Below, in pieces: positions 20,870-33,125 of a stretch of 64,000 nucleotides of DNA. The position numbers and the translations under genes are program-made. The stretch spans positions 496,001 to 560,000 of the forward strand of contig JAZGUH010000003.1 of assembly GCA_037893225.1 (NCBI GenBank), written 5' to 3'. This stretch comes from Hippasteria phrygiana. Taxonomy: Eukaryota; Echinodermata; Asteroidea; Valvatida; Goniasteridae. The stretch's first letter is position 1. Each line of letters opens with the position of its first letter. The notes below the pieces were generated by a model that ran no database searches, was not told the DNA's origin, and saw nothing but the letters and a program-made list of their open reading frames with translations.

Positions 20870-22725
20870 TGTCAGTCCAATGGCAAAAATATATACCCAG
20901 GAAAATTGAATGCAAAACGTTTCTTTTGGATGTCCAGTTTCCTTTTATTGATTTATTCCTTGATACTGAATTTACATACCGTGAATATGCGCTGTTTACA
21001 ATTACGTGCATTCCGATATCGATAGAGGGCGGTACATACGTTTTGCGGTCGATGGGCCGAAAATTGCCTTCGCCGGCCAAATCACGATTTGCGCCCCCCT
21101 CAAATTCTCCGGTTTTAGAGCATTTTGTGGGTCATGAACTTGAGGGTTTGTAAAAGAGAAGGCTGGAAGCCGTGCATAGGATAGGACTGCCAGCTTGTAT
21201 TACTGTGAAATTCGGATGAAATTGGTCCCTAAAAGTGCTCTATTTTGCAATGGAGCGTAGGCATCACTGGCACCTTTCAAGCTGGCGATGAGCTGCAGGA
21301 CTACTTTTATTGGGGAGCATCTTTGGGTAATAATTTCTCCCAAAAGTCATCGGTTAATCCGCATAAAATTTTACAGAAACTGAAAAATGATGAAATAAGC
21401 TTTAATTTCATGTATGTCTCAAACACCTTGAAGAGTTCTAAGTATTTTTCCTGAATTTTTGAAGTTTGCGTATTTCATTAAAGTCTATGGAAGTTCTATT
21501 TACTGGGTGCAACCTATAAAAGCGAGCGAGTACGAATGAGAATTACTTTTGACATGGTTTAGATAGAAACCAAGTGTTACAATTTCTCTTTTATTGTTTA
21601 GAAACAAACCAAGTCTTTAATGGGTAGTAATTTTAATGGTTTAGAATGAAATTCTAAAAAAATACACAGACGGTTATGCGGCAGCCTTATGCGCTCTGCA
21701 TCATTTGCAGATCTGCAAAAATGCAGACATACACAAAATTAATGGAAGGAAACCCATCATTTTTCCCCGAAAGGCAAAACAAACTCATTGCACACAACCA
21801 CAACGAATTTTTACCACTGAATTTCCACACTGCCCTCGATCGAAATTGACTGAGCACAGGGACTTCGGCTGATTTGATCACAAAACCGATTGGATGAGAA
21901 TCAAAAGGGCGCCCTCTCTTGAAGGACAATTTCTCTACGGTGAGTGGATAATTAATTGGTCGTCCACAAACACTTGAGCTTTCGCCCCAAAGGAAATAAC
22001 TAATTAAAAGCCATTGCCCTGAGCCCTTCTGCTTAATTTTTTTTAACATGACCGTGGTAAGCAGGGCCCACTTGTACACCATTAATCCCGCCGCACACGA
22101 GAGCTATCTGCTGAGCAAAAAATAATTCGAGGCCGTTTGTTCAGAACGTAGCTCACCGTGCGGTAAATTTTTGGTGCGTTTTCTGCCTCGCGAGGCCGTA
22201 AGGCAAATATCTGTCATGTTTGATTTTTTCGCCTCGCCAGGCAAAAAAATCACCTTGTGCGGGCAACCTGAGCTACGTGCTGCGCAATTGTTTTTTAATT
22301 AACTAGCCAATGAAAGCGCATACTCTGTTCACGTGGGGCGTAATCATACATGCAGCCTTTATACATGTATTACGTGTTTGAGTCAATGGGATGGAACTTT
22401 TGGTTCAGGGCCTTGGCCAACGGATTTTTATTTGTTGGTTGAAATTTGTGTTCTTTTTGTAAAGAAAAGGATGAAGTGCTTTTTAATTGAGAAAATAGCA
22501 AGGAAGAACCGGTATGTGCAGGCAAAGTTCAGGGAATGATCAGTTGATTGTTGATTTTAGTTTTGTTTTTTATCATTTCAAGAAATAGCGGCAGTGAGTC
22601 GCAACTCGTTTGAGGGGAAGGGGGAATTAAAGTGGGAGTTGTTAACGGCATCAACAGAGTAATTCCTCTTTATTTCTATTGTTTGATTTGCGGGAAAGGT
22701 TGGAAGACGAAGGTCTGGACTCACA
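20870..22725. other. Intergenic, possible repeat fragments, no supported gene
   Basis: Around 22085-22270 CG-rich pieces GCCTCGCGAGGC and GCCTCGCCAGGC with GTGCGGTAAATT / CACCTTGTGCGGGC suggest a decayed inverted-repeat element. The 131-residue minus frame at 21687-22082 has no recognisable motif or splice structure. Confidence 0.4.
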
Positions 22726-23689
22726 CTTAGATAAGAAGTTGCCACAGTCTTGCGAAATTTCTGAAAATGTGTGCCGATCTTTGTGTAGGCCTATTCTGGT
22801 GCATACTGGTGCATGTAAAAGTCAATGACCCACAAAATATATAATGACAAGGGGGAATTATTGGGGTGGGGGTGGACAATCGTCCTAGAAGACACAGGCT
22901 AATGAGGGTAGGGGGGGGGGGGTGCTGTGCTGGCAAAAACAACATATTTTCTCTAATTGAGAAGGCCAGAAACAGTTTCCGTAACATGCCATAAGGGGTT
23001 CCTACTCAAACCTTTGCTGCCACCGACAACTGTATAATTTTCTTTAATATTTTGAACCTTTCCCTTTTGATAAATTATGGACGAATTTTTTTTGTCCCCA
23101 CCGCGCGTTGATAACATTTTACTATTAAATGATAATTGCATCCGCATCCCACAATAAAACCGTACAGCGTGACAAGGTAAGAAATTATATAAAAAGATAG
23201 CGTTTCTCTGAGTGGGCATATTTTATTATTATTAAATCCAAATTGCTAGGGTTCTTGTTTCCGAGAAATCTCACATTTCCTTTTCATATATATCATTCAT
23301 TGTCAACCCGTTTACACAAACAATATTCTATGTGATCGGGGTGCATTTCTCTAAAGTTTAATCCATCGTTTAATATTCATAGCCCCTTGAGTAATACACA
23401 AATAATGCATTGTCTGCCCCGCAAAACGTGCCGCCAACCTAACCGTGAAATTAGGCCTATAAACTGGCAAACGATATTCTTCCAGCCGGCATTATGGCTG
23501 TGAGAACGTAGTAAGGAGGGCACTGTTTTTCCCCGCTTGAATTTCACTTCTGGTGTGACCCGGTTGAAGTCCGTCCTGTTGCACTGTTTGGCTTGGGTTC
23601 AGTGCCTACCTGATTGCAGGGGTCCCCCAATCCCAAGATTTCATGATGTGGGTTTTCCTTGCTCTTCTGAACCGAAATGACATTTATTT

Positions 23690-23945
23690 TTTATTAATTC
23701 TTTCTGGTATATGAAACCAAGGATTCCCCAAAAGCCTAACGAAACCTGTAGGAGGACGACGAAGAAATGTTAAGTATAAGAAGAAAGATGAAAACCCCAG
23801 AATGATATTCTGGGGAAACCCCACTGAATCAGGCAGGGACTGAAAACCCAATCCACATCTCGGTTCTGGTGGGATTTGAACCCGGGTCACAGCGGTGGAA
23901 GGCGAGGAAAGCACCACTATTTATAGACTAACCCGACTCTCCATT
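23690..23945 (-). mobile_element. tRNA-derived SINE (minus strand)
   Basis: On the minus strand the head reads GGAGAGTCGGGTTAGTCTAT, then GGTGCTTTCCTCGCCTTCCACC, then GACCCGGGTTCAAATCCCACC, whose GGTTCAAATCC is a pol III B box. A tRNA-unrelated body follows (CAGTCCCTGCCTGATTCAGT region) and it ends in an AATTAATAAAAAATAAA-like tail near 23690. The layout and head resemble tRNA-headed SINEs of echinoderms. It is not a functional tRNA. Confidence 0.75.
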
Positions 23946-24343
23946 TCTTGTATATCATCTCCTTCAAAAGCTAGGACCCGAGGGGGACTATGCTAATGCA
24001 CAGATCAGGCTACCCAGGATGAATAAGAAATGAATTAAGGAAATTGATGTGTGCCTCCAGAAGTTCGTCATCCACAGTAATCATCCAAAGATCGCAATAT
24101 CTTAAAGAGGTGCAGTGGGCGTAAATACCGGGGGGGGGGGGGGGGGGTTATAAATCCCTCCCCACTTGTTGACCAGAAATGGGCCATTGGATCATCCCCC
24201 AGATTTGTGTGGTGAGAAAAAAAATATGCTGATTTCGAGTTTACCTTGTAACTTTCCATGCAGCAGTCAAAATGTATAAACCGGAAAACAAACAGTACAA
24301 AAGCTTTAAATGCACCGTTGTGTTGTCATGTCAGGCATAGGGC

Positions 24344-24957
24344 TAGCCCTCTAGAAGGACGCTATGATATAGCGTCCTAGCGCCCAAGTATGCAAAACAG
24401 TCCTATGCTAGAAACCGAAGATCAAAAATCACACTTTACCTGCATAAATATTCTTGGCATCATTTTATTCAAACAGTTCAACAGCCCATCTCCCTGTACG
24501 GATAGAAATATTCCTCCAAGAATGTCAAGAACAGGAGATATTTGCGGCGCAAAATCGTCTCCACGCGACGCTGACTTCACAAACACGAGGAGTAATACCC
24601 ACATTTAGAACGTTCATCAACAGAGGGCGCAATTTACAGTCGCCGCGTGCACGGCCGAAATTGCGCCCTCTGTTGTTGATGAACGTTCAAGACGCGCGGA
24701 CAAGGTATTACTCCTCGTGTTTGTGAAGTCAGCGTCGCGTGGAGACGATTTTGCGCCGCAAATATCTCCTGTTCTTGACATTCTTGGAGGAATATTTCTA
24801 TCCGTACAGGGAGATGGGCTGTTGAACTGTTTGAATAGAATGATGCCAAGAATATTTATGCAGGTAAAGTGTGATTTTTGATCTTCGGTTTCTAGCATAG
24901 GACTGTTTTGCATACTTGGGCGCTAGGACGCTATATCATAGCGTCCTTCTAGGGCTA
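24344..24957. mobile_element. 614-bp foldback element with 9-bp target duplication (Mutator-like)
   Basis: Two arms of about 295 bases are near-perfect inverses with a loop of about 22 bases around 24638-24659. Ends are TAGCCCTCTAGAAGGACGC and GCGTCCTTCTAGGGCTA. GCATAGGGC flanks both sides (24335-24343 and 24958-24966). Long terminal inverted repeats plus a 9-bp duplication point to the MULE superfamily. The same 60-70-residue frames appear on both strands because each arm is a copy of the other; they are not genes. Read-through transcripts would form a very long hairpin. Confidence 0.9.
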
Positions 24958-25333
24958 GCATAGGGCATACGTGTGAAAGTTTGTATTAGATGTACACAGG
25001 CTATACAGTACATATGGAGACTAGACCTTTGTATCATGAAAAGCACCCCCTGTGTAGTCTTCAGCTCCCCCACCCCACCACCTCGCTTTCCGAATTTCTT
25101 TGACCAGCCGGGATTTTGGTCATTCCCCCATCCCCTCCCCACCCCTCCACTCGGCGACACGGATTTACGCCACAAGTGCAGTGCAGTGTCCTAACATCAC
25201 AGAAAATGTGTTTTGGCCAACATGCGGTAGGCTAAGTTATAGTGTTGCAAACACAGTGAAATGCAAGTTTTTGGCACTTTAAGCATGAAGTAAATTCTAA
25301 CGATTTCAGTCCCCACTGTCCTGACTGCTTCTG

Positions 25334-25586
25334 CAGGTGGGCCAATTTCATAGAGCTGCTTAAGGACAAAATTTGCTTGAGCACAAAAAAAAACTTGCTT
25401 AATAAAAATCAGGTAACCAGCTAAAACTCCATTAGGTATATATTGCTTGTGACTGTTGTTTAGCTGTTTTTTGATTAGCATACAAATTTACATGGAATTT
25501 TGGCTGATAACCTGATTTTACTAAGCAAGGTCTTTTGTGCTTAAAGCAAATTTTGTGCTTAAGCAGCACTATGAAATTGGCCCCTG
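25334..25586. mobile_element. MITE family B, copy 1 (CAGGGGCCAATTTCA ends)
   Basis: Left end CAGGTGGGCCAATTTCATAG and right end ATGAAATTGGCCCCTG are inverses, with inner inverted blocks GCTGCTTAAG/CTTAAGCAGC and GCTTAATAAAAATCAGGTAA/ATAACCTGATTTTACTAAGC. A second copy is at 51160-51366. No coding capacity. The end sequence fits hAT-like MITEs common in marine invertebrates; no clean target duplication was seen. Confidence 0.8.
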
Positions 25587-25589
25587 GTT

Positions 25590-25730
25590 CTAGCTTACCA
25601 CGGCCTAATGGGCTGCTGCTGGGGGGTAATTCCACAGACTGTGGGTTGAGTATAATCATGGTGCTTGTGTCCTCGAGCAAGGCACTTTGTCGTTAGTTGC
25701 TTCTCTCAACCCCGTGAGGCAGGGCCGTAA
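25590..25730 (+). repeat. SINE fragment with V-domain-like motif
   Basis: GTGCTTGTGTCCTCGAGCAAGGCACTTTG (about 25660-25688) resembles the central GTGTCCTTGGGCAAGRCACTT motif found in several SINE families. The inverse motif occurs at 54280-54300. Confidence 0.5.
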
Positions 25731-28397
25731 CCTGCGCGGAAACTGGGGGTTCGTCAAACCCCAAATTGGAACTTTATAGCTCTTCGATTGTGCTAAAACC
25801 TGCCAAATGCATTACGTTTTGGGCACTATAGTGATTAAAGGGTTAATAACATTTTAGGGCGGGGGGGGGGGGTGCCCATTAGCGTTGTCCACCAAAATTA
25901 TATAGAGGGTGGGAACATAATCCCCTGTTCCCAGGATCGCTTCCCAGGCCTGTCATTTCAACAATAAAGAAAACCAAACAACGAATGTTGGAGATTACAT
26001 ACCCGTCCTTTGCCAATGATCCCTCGGAAGAATGCACTATCAATTCAACTTTGATTAGATATACATGTTTTTGAAAATTTGTATTCGGTGTCCCGGTTGT
26101 TCTTTTTTGAAAATGTGTGGTGATCTTTGTATATTCTGGTGCATGTAAAAATCCAATGACCCATAAAATGTATATGACTAAAGGAAAATTACCGTATTAG
26201 AGGGGGACACTGCCATAGCCGTCGCCTCCCAAAAACATTGGGGACGTGTCACTGTCTTTAAAGTTATAAAGTTATAAAGCCACGTGGATAACAATGGTGT
26301 GATTCTTAATGGTGTTCATTCAACCATGTTCGGGTATTGTACTGCCATCGTGTAGTTTCTTCTCTGTTTCAATAGGTTTAAAAAGTGCTTTCAAGTATCG
26401 TAGAATCTTACTGGCCGAGTGGCTAAGCGAGTCGTTCATCGATTCCTAAACCGTTTCGTAATTTCCTTTTTTTTCTCCAGAAGTGTAATTGTCATTATTT
26501 ATAAGGGTATTCATTTACCGTATCCAAACAACAACCGTACAGTGGCTTGGTCGATAAACGTAGTGCATCTGGGACTGCTCGTGAAGTCCAGGTATCTGCA
26601 TACACGTTCGTGGCACGTTTGACTGACTCGGCAGTCAAGGCTTAGGGTGCCGCAATGTTCCTCCCTTTTATGGTATTTGGCCGTCGGGTTATATGGATGT
26701 TGGGGAAGGAGGTGTGATGGACTGGGATACGATCCCTGAAGAGCCCTACATGGGAGCCGGTAAGCGGTGTGTATACAGCGCCCCGGCAAATTGCGGCACC
26801 TGAAAGCTTGGTCAACATCACATAACTTTTTTTGTGGACAGGCATAACACTTTGAGACAACAATTATAAAGGTATACAGGAAAAAATCAAGGAATGTCTG
26901 TCTCGTCGTTTTGGGCTTTTCTCTATTTATTATTATGTTTAAGGACATTTTAATGCAAGCTTTGACTTCTGAGAATATGCACCCATGTCTGTGCCCGCAA
27001 TTGTACATTTCTATGTTTCTTTTCTTTTCTTTTCTTTTATTGAGCATTCAGTATAATTATTATCAAGGGCAATTCAATCCTCTCGGTGTTCCCTATATAC
27101 CTCTTCCCAGTATTAAGTGGCGCACTGGTAGGATTTGACTTGGGGTGGAAGTTAAACATTTATTTCAAAACAAAAATCAATTTCCCCCAAATCTTTGGAA
27201 TACAGTTACCCCAAAAACTACTAGCCCAGGAAAATCATTTTGAAAAGCTTGGTGGAGGTGGGTGGGTGAGTTGGGATCGGGGTGGGGTGGCTCTGGCTAG
27301 GCGTCTTCTGACGTTGATGGCGCCATTTACACATGTATTGGTGTATACAACAGAGTTGTAGTCGAGTTCCTGCAAGTCCTTTCGCAAGTCCAGTCAGAAG
27401 TCCTTTCATTAAGCCAGTCACAAGTAACTGGATGAACAATGACAAAGGAATACCTTTGTCCAAGCTCATTTGAATAGCTTGTGATTGGAATTAGGACTGG
27501 AGTGCTTGTGATGGACTTGCAGGGACTTGTGATGGACTCGAATACATCTCTGGTAGACTACTCGGAAATAGAAGACACATCTTGCCTCAAGCCCCCCCCC
27601 CCCCCCCCCCCCCCCCCCCCCAGGCCCCGCCATTGAGTGAGTCATTACAAGTATTCCTTTTTTCATTGTTAACACATTCGCATAACTGTCACCTTTAAAT
27701 CGCGTTCCTTCAAAATGTCCATATGATCTGAGCCATAAATTGACGGTCCGAGAACGCTCAACTTGGAGGCGCTGCCCCCACAACGGGAAATCTACCAAGA
27801 ATGGACTGAGTATCCCCAATGTGATACTGTAATTTGTCAACTTTTTGGACTGTTCTCCATTTTCTGTAACCAAGATGTTTCGAGTCCAAACGCAGATGGG
27901 TCAATTGATCTAATATGTGATAACAGCAGGCTATTTTCTCAGTGTGACCGATAGAATTTCGCACTGAGATGGGGAGGAATAGCATTCTCGACAACTGCCA
28001 AATCGAGGCTGTCTAAACCTTACTTTTCTATCAGATACATGCTAAAAACCAACTAAGAAGCTACAGCAGTCCCGGACCATAGATGAACCCTGTCGTTCTT
28101 TAAACGAATGTATCTTGTGTTATAGATTCAAGCTACACGCGAACTCATGAATATATCCCCCTCCCCAATTTTGTTTAGGGGTGGGGCATAGGATCACGCC
28201 CCCTAAATTCGCACGTACAAGACAGAATCCAGCATAAAATTTCAACTTGCCAATTGTTCCTGCCATGAGTACATTCCTTGTGGTTTATTTTGGGTGGATA
28301 TCTTCTAAACTTTGCTTTTTGGATAACAGTGCACTGTAAAACCGACGAAAACATGACGCGTTTATAATCTATACTCTTGAATATTGAAGCACCTGGG
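25731..28397. other. Intergenic repeat-rich DNA, no supported gene
   Basis: Holds a G12 run (25861-25872), a C30 run (27592-27621) and a TTTTC microsatellite (27018-27038). Around 27355-27545, variants of TGGACTTGCAGGGACTTGTG resemble the ACTTG-type subterminal repeats at 1.3-1.7 kb. The 178-residue minus frame at 26511-27047 has no recognisable domain. Confidence 0.45.
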
Positions 28398-29049
28398 CAG
28401 TGTTGGAGTACTCGTACTCGTACTCAAGTACAACTCGAGTACCAGTAGGTACTTGGCTCATACTCGATTTTTAGTACTCGAAAATAAAATTGACTAGAAC
28501 AAGGGACGTACTCGGCTTTTTGTTCTCGGACTCGTACCCGGACTCGGCATTTTGTACTCAGTCCTCGATACATGTACTCGGGAATACAATCGATTATTTT
28601 CTCTTTTGATACTGCACCTTCGGATATATAAACAGTTCTTGGGCTGTTGGGTAAATTCCCAAAAAAAGAAATGTCTAGCTCCATTGCAGTGTGATTTACA
28701 ACTTTTTGAGTAGGCTCATCATGTTGTGTAAAAAGTAAATAAAAAACATGGAATTAAAGTGAAATAGTCAGTCTTCTGAATTGTTGGTGTTTAGACTCTT
28801 GATGATGTAGGTACATTATACATGTAATAATGTTCAGAACATAACATTTTTGTTTCTTATGGTGCACTTGTACTCGGCGTTCGGCCCATACTTTACTGTT
28901 TATGTACTCGTACTCGGCCCGTACTCGGACTCTGAAAAAAACTCGGACTCGAATCTGTGGCCCAGGACTCATCAATGACTCGGCCCGTATACTCGGCTCT
29001 ATACTCGGAGAACTTGGTACTCGGATTGCAGGACTCGACTCCAATACTG
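28398..29049. mobile_element. hAT-type non-autonomous element with ACTCG-rich subterminal repeats
   Basis: Ends CAGTGTTGGAGT and ACTCCAATACTG are inverse with one mismatch. Flanking 8-mers CACCTGGG (28390-28397) and CACTTCGG (29050-29057) match at 6 of 8. Arrays of GTACTCGTACTCGG-like units lie inside both ends and produce spurious Arg/Val-alternating frames. No transposase. Confidence 0.8.
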
Positions 29050-29389
29050 CACTTCGGTGTAATATCATAAATACAACTTGTGTTTATATAAGCATAGGTT
29101 TAAACACATGTTTAACCGGGTTTCAATTCAAACGTGTTCAGCGTTTTATTCATTAAAATGTCGATAAGTTCATAGTGTTACATAATTGCGTTTGATTTTA
29201 TGTCCAGAGGTCAAACACATGGTTTTACAGCGTAAAACGAAACCTCAGCCATTTCTTAGGACCGGAAAGTACACTCTACACTTGCCTTGTCAGATTTATG
29301 TACATTAACTAAAATCTGGTACGGCCTACTTGAGTACTTTGAATTCGAATTAGTTAATTCGAGCAATTTGTATCATCTCAAGTGTTTAA

Positions 29390-29815
29390 AGGTGATATGC
29401 AACACTTGCTTTTGCTGTAATTTTCAGAAATGGATGGATGTGGTGGTTAGAATTTGTTGAAAATTATTATTGCATTGGCCTATTTAAAGTTTGATGTTCA
29501 TAGATAATGGAAACCAAGAACAAAATGCTGTTCTTGTAAGTCTGGTTCCCTGACCCTACTTCAAACGAAACGAAACGAAACCAGACTAGCCGGCTTGCAC
29601 CCGTTCATGGATGTATAACCGATTGGAAACAAAACGTGGACCAACAAATTTTTGGCAAATTGGTGGCAGTATTTGAAGAAAAAAGGTCACGTTTATCCCA
29701 ACGATGGTCGGCCGACCATCACTGGAAATTGATACAAAAATCCCACTTTTCTTGAAAATGACAGCACACCAGGTGCCATGATTTCACAGGATGCTTGAGA
29801 CTATTTTACTAACTG
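29390..29815 (+). repeat. Dispersed repeat R2, copy 1
   Basis: Shares the ordered blocks GCTGTAATTTTCAGAAATG, GTCTGGTTCCCTGACCCTA, CGATGGTCGGCCGACCATC and ACAGCACACCAGGTGCCATG with copies at 30560-30900, 44160-44525 (plus) and 32650-33125 (minus). CGATGGTCGGCCGACCATCG is a palindrome in the middle. This copy carries an AAACG microsatellite (29565-29581). No coding function. Confidence 0.75.
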
Positions 29816-30559
29816 TCAATTAGTACGCTCTTTCATAAATAATTTTGTAGTTTTGTGTTTTTGATGATTGCAAATGTTGTATTTCACCTTTCAATACCAG
29901 ATTTTAGATAGGTATATATATCTTACGCACGGGATCGAAAAGATTTTTAAGTGTGCCTCCGCAATCTAATTTATATTCATGGAAGAATGGTCGGTCAACA
30001 TTTCTTCTCGATTTTAGAACTATATGCATTTAGTCTCATACAATAGGCTATAGTAAAAGCTATACATATTTGATTGTTCATCTCCGACTCTAACACCTTT
30101 AATTCTAACCATACTGTGAAATATCTTCCGGAAACATCTGAACAAATTGTGGTTTGGAGGGCACGTGCCCAATGCCACGAGGAACTCCAGGATATCGATT
30201 GAAAACTGTAACACAGACGAAGAAAAAAAAAATCAATCCCTGTTTATCTTTGTTCGGGCAGGATAGACAAAAGCATCCTCGTGGAGGAAATCATTTATTG
30301 ACAGGGAATGTAATTTAATTCTTTGGACAAAGACCTCGAGTTATAGACATGTGTACGGTGATGTACTGTGCATTGCTGTACATCACATTGGTTAATACTG
30401 GGAAGGTTACGGTACTGTACATCAACCCTGACGCATATGGAGCAAAATACAGCTTGGACTCTATAAGTAGAAATCTGACTGCATCGACGTTCTGTGTGTG
30501 TGTAAATGTTGCGGCATAGGTTTGATAACAAAGACATTTTGGGCGTTTAAAAGTAGTTT

Positions 30560-30900
30560 AATAGTATTCAACATTTGCTCTACTTGCTGTAATTTTCAGA
30601 AATGAATGGATTTGGGGGTTAGTGTTTTATAGCAAATACTGTAACACTGACCTGTTTAAAGTTTTGTGTGCATGCTGGGAAAACAGAAAAAAATGCCGTT
30701 CTTGTAGTCTGGCTCCCTGACCCTATACTTCAGAAGAAAACGGAGCAATTTACAACACGGAATTATCAGATCGGGGAACTAGACATCGGGGAATTTCCAA
30801 CAATTCTAGGCCGACAATCGCTGGAAATTGATACAAAAATTCCACTTTAACTGAAAATGACAGCACACCAGGTGCCATGATTTCACAGGATGCTTGAGAC
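30560..30900 (+). repeat. Dispersed repeat R2, copy 2
   Basis: Same block order as the copy at 29390, with GGATTTGGGGGTTAGTGTTT early and GCACACCAGGTGCCATGATT late. The small open frame inside also appears in part in the 44.2-kb copy because both are repeats. Confidence 0.75.
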
Positions 30901-30992
30901 TACAGGCCTTACTTTTTTACAGTCAAGTATATTTCATAATAATTCAGTATACGATTTGAAGCTTTGCATGGTGGGTGCGATATGAGAGAGAC

Positions 30993-31159
30993 TGGGATTG
31001 CGGGTAACACCATGTGAAATAAATCTCTTCTAGGAAGAAGTGTGATTCTGAAAAGAACCGGGGTGAGTGTGTAACTCGACGTTTCGGACCCCGGTTCTTT
31101 TCAGAACCACACTTCTTCCTAGAAGAGATTTATTTCACATGGTGTTACCCGCAATCCCA
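30993..31159. mobile_element. Hairpin MITE, 167 bp
   Basis: TGGGATTGCGGGTAACACCA is mirrored exactly at the right end; pairing runs about 72 bases inward through CTTCTAGGAAGAAGTGTG to GAACCGGGG, leaving a loop of about 25 bases (GAGTGTGTAACTCGACGTTT region). Confidence 0.85.
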
Positions 31160-31439
31160 AATGTTCTATATTAGCTTTAAATGTATGATAATAGCTTTTA
31201 ATAATAGTAACAAAACTAACAATATAATGTTTTAATCTGAAGCTTACTGTTTAGTAGGCCTATGTAGAAGATACCAGTACCAGTAGAGCCTGGAAGTAAA
31301 AGGTCACGCGGCGGGCTTCCGGTGACCTCGCGCAGCCCGCCTATGGACATTTCACATTGCATTGCTCTTTCACGTGCCATGATTTTTGGTAGAATAATTT
31401 CTAACTTTAACCACACCAAGAAATACTTAGCGTGGAATT

Positions 31440-31665
31440 TAATGTCATTATTTTTCAAATAAAATTGCGGAACAAATACTCGTAGACAGGGCAAAAAGTA
31501 AATATTATTTTTGACCTTAACATCCGTTGTTAGCGAACCTAGGTGAAACTCCGATTTGCGCTTACCTTTTCATTTCGCCTACTCGCGTGAGAACGAGACT
31601 GTTGAAGTCAGAAGATGGAATGTTTGCGTCGGGGGATGATGTAAATTAGAACAGTTGTTTTCTCT
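31440..31665. repeat. Dispersed repeat shared with 43195-43330 (inverted)
   Basis: GTCAGAAGATGGAATGTTTG with GATGATGTAAATTAGAACAG is found inverted at about 43262-43320. No ends determined. Confidence 0.5.
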
Positions 31666-32649
31666 AGAAGTTGCGAAGCGCACGTTTTTTTACCAGCCGA
31701 TGGGTTCTAAATTAAGCTGGGCTGGCTTGAGTGTCTGGCGTACAGCCTCACTCACCGTCCTTTTCAGCGGTTACATTAAATTTCTTTCGAAATTGGTAAT
31801 GAGTCCTGTACGTTTATTTAAAAAGAAATTTAGCCAGAAAAGAAATTAAATTTGATTCTTCTACTTAACTTTTAGTTTATACCCAATAATTGCCACAAAA
31901 TTATTTCATAAATATTCATCTTTGTAATAGTGCCTGTATATACACCGAGTTTCACTAGTCCGTATGTGTTTTAGATTTTCGGAAGTGAGAGGTCAATTTT
32001 TGGCACGATATTTCTTTTTTACATCAGGCGATTTATTCGTTTTCTTAAATCGATGTGCTAGTAATAATTTTACAAAGGCCTTTTTGGGGGTGACTTTCTT
32101 AAGAATTCAATGTACCAAAAATAATTGCAAATTTTCCTATTCAAGGTCTCCGGATGCGCGCCACCAGGGGTGAACTTTCAGGCTCTATTTCCTGAGATAT
32201 ATATTTCCAGTCTGAAATGCTGTCATCTTCGAGAAGTTTGTATTTGAAGACGCCCAAAACGACGTGGCTTAAAATTATTTGAATAATGACCAATCAAAAT
32301 GAACATCTGAACGTGTATAAAATCACTGTTAAAACCAAACGAATTTCCCGTCGACACGCGGATGTATGACGGACTGAGCAAAAACTTGTATTTTCATGAC
32401 ATGTTGAATCACACAAAGTATGAACACTGTATGCAACTGTTTTTTAAGCTCTACCAATGCTATATCACGCCTTTAAGGCTTTCAAAACGTGCCAGGAATA
32501 CCCAAGTGTTCGTGTATAATAGCAAAACGTATACACTGGGGATCGCCATTTCCCGGCCGGATTTAAAGGGGGTGTACACGATTGGTAATCCTCCCAAATT
32601 TTACAGAATTATTACAAAATACCTGACTAGACTGTAAGTTAACAGGAGT

Positions 32650-33125
32650 CATCCTGTGAAATGATGGCACCTGGTGTGCTGTCGTTTTCAAGAAAAGTTG
32701 AAATTTATATCGTTTTCCAACGATTGTTCCGCATAACAATTGTTGGAAAACTGCCCTCTATTGACTGAATGTAGTTAATCCGTGTTGTGTCTAAAATGGG
32801 TTAACAATCCGAAAACGGGCGCACGCGTCGTGTGTACCGAAGCGACGCGTTGTAACCAGTGCATGCAGTGGATCTTGGTCGTTCCGCTCGGCCCTCGGCC
32901 TCTGTACATGATGTGATCAATTGAAAACGATCCCATTTACAAAAATTGGGCTTATGTTACAAGAGGGCGCTATAACAAATGCCGCCCGACGGTTGAAAAT
33001 GAACGCTGTTTTTCTCTCGTTTTTTTTTCGCCATCCAAGAACGCAAAACTTTGAACAGGTCAGTGGAACGATATTTCCTATAAAATACTAACCCCCAAAT
33101 CCGCCAATTTCTGAAAATTGCAACA
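32650..33125 (-). repeat. Dispersed repeat R2, copy 3 (minus strand)
   Basis: CATGATGGCACCTGGTGTGC-like sequence at the left and CTAACCCCCAAATCC..TTTCTGAAAATTGCA at the right are the inverse of the copies at 29.4, 30.6 and 44.2 kb. The middle holds extra sequence not seen in the others. Confidence 0.65.

Noticed and set aside
24390..24913. Identical small proteins predicted on both strands
   Set aside because: They come from the two arms of the foldback element.
26405..26440. TGGCCGAGTGGCTAAGCGAG resembling a tRNA-Leu/Ser D arm
   Set aside because: No matching B box or acceptor stem within reach; at most a repeat fragment.
26511..27047. 178-residue minus-strand frame
   Set aside because: No domain, no splice or codon signature, low-complexity neighbourhood.
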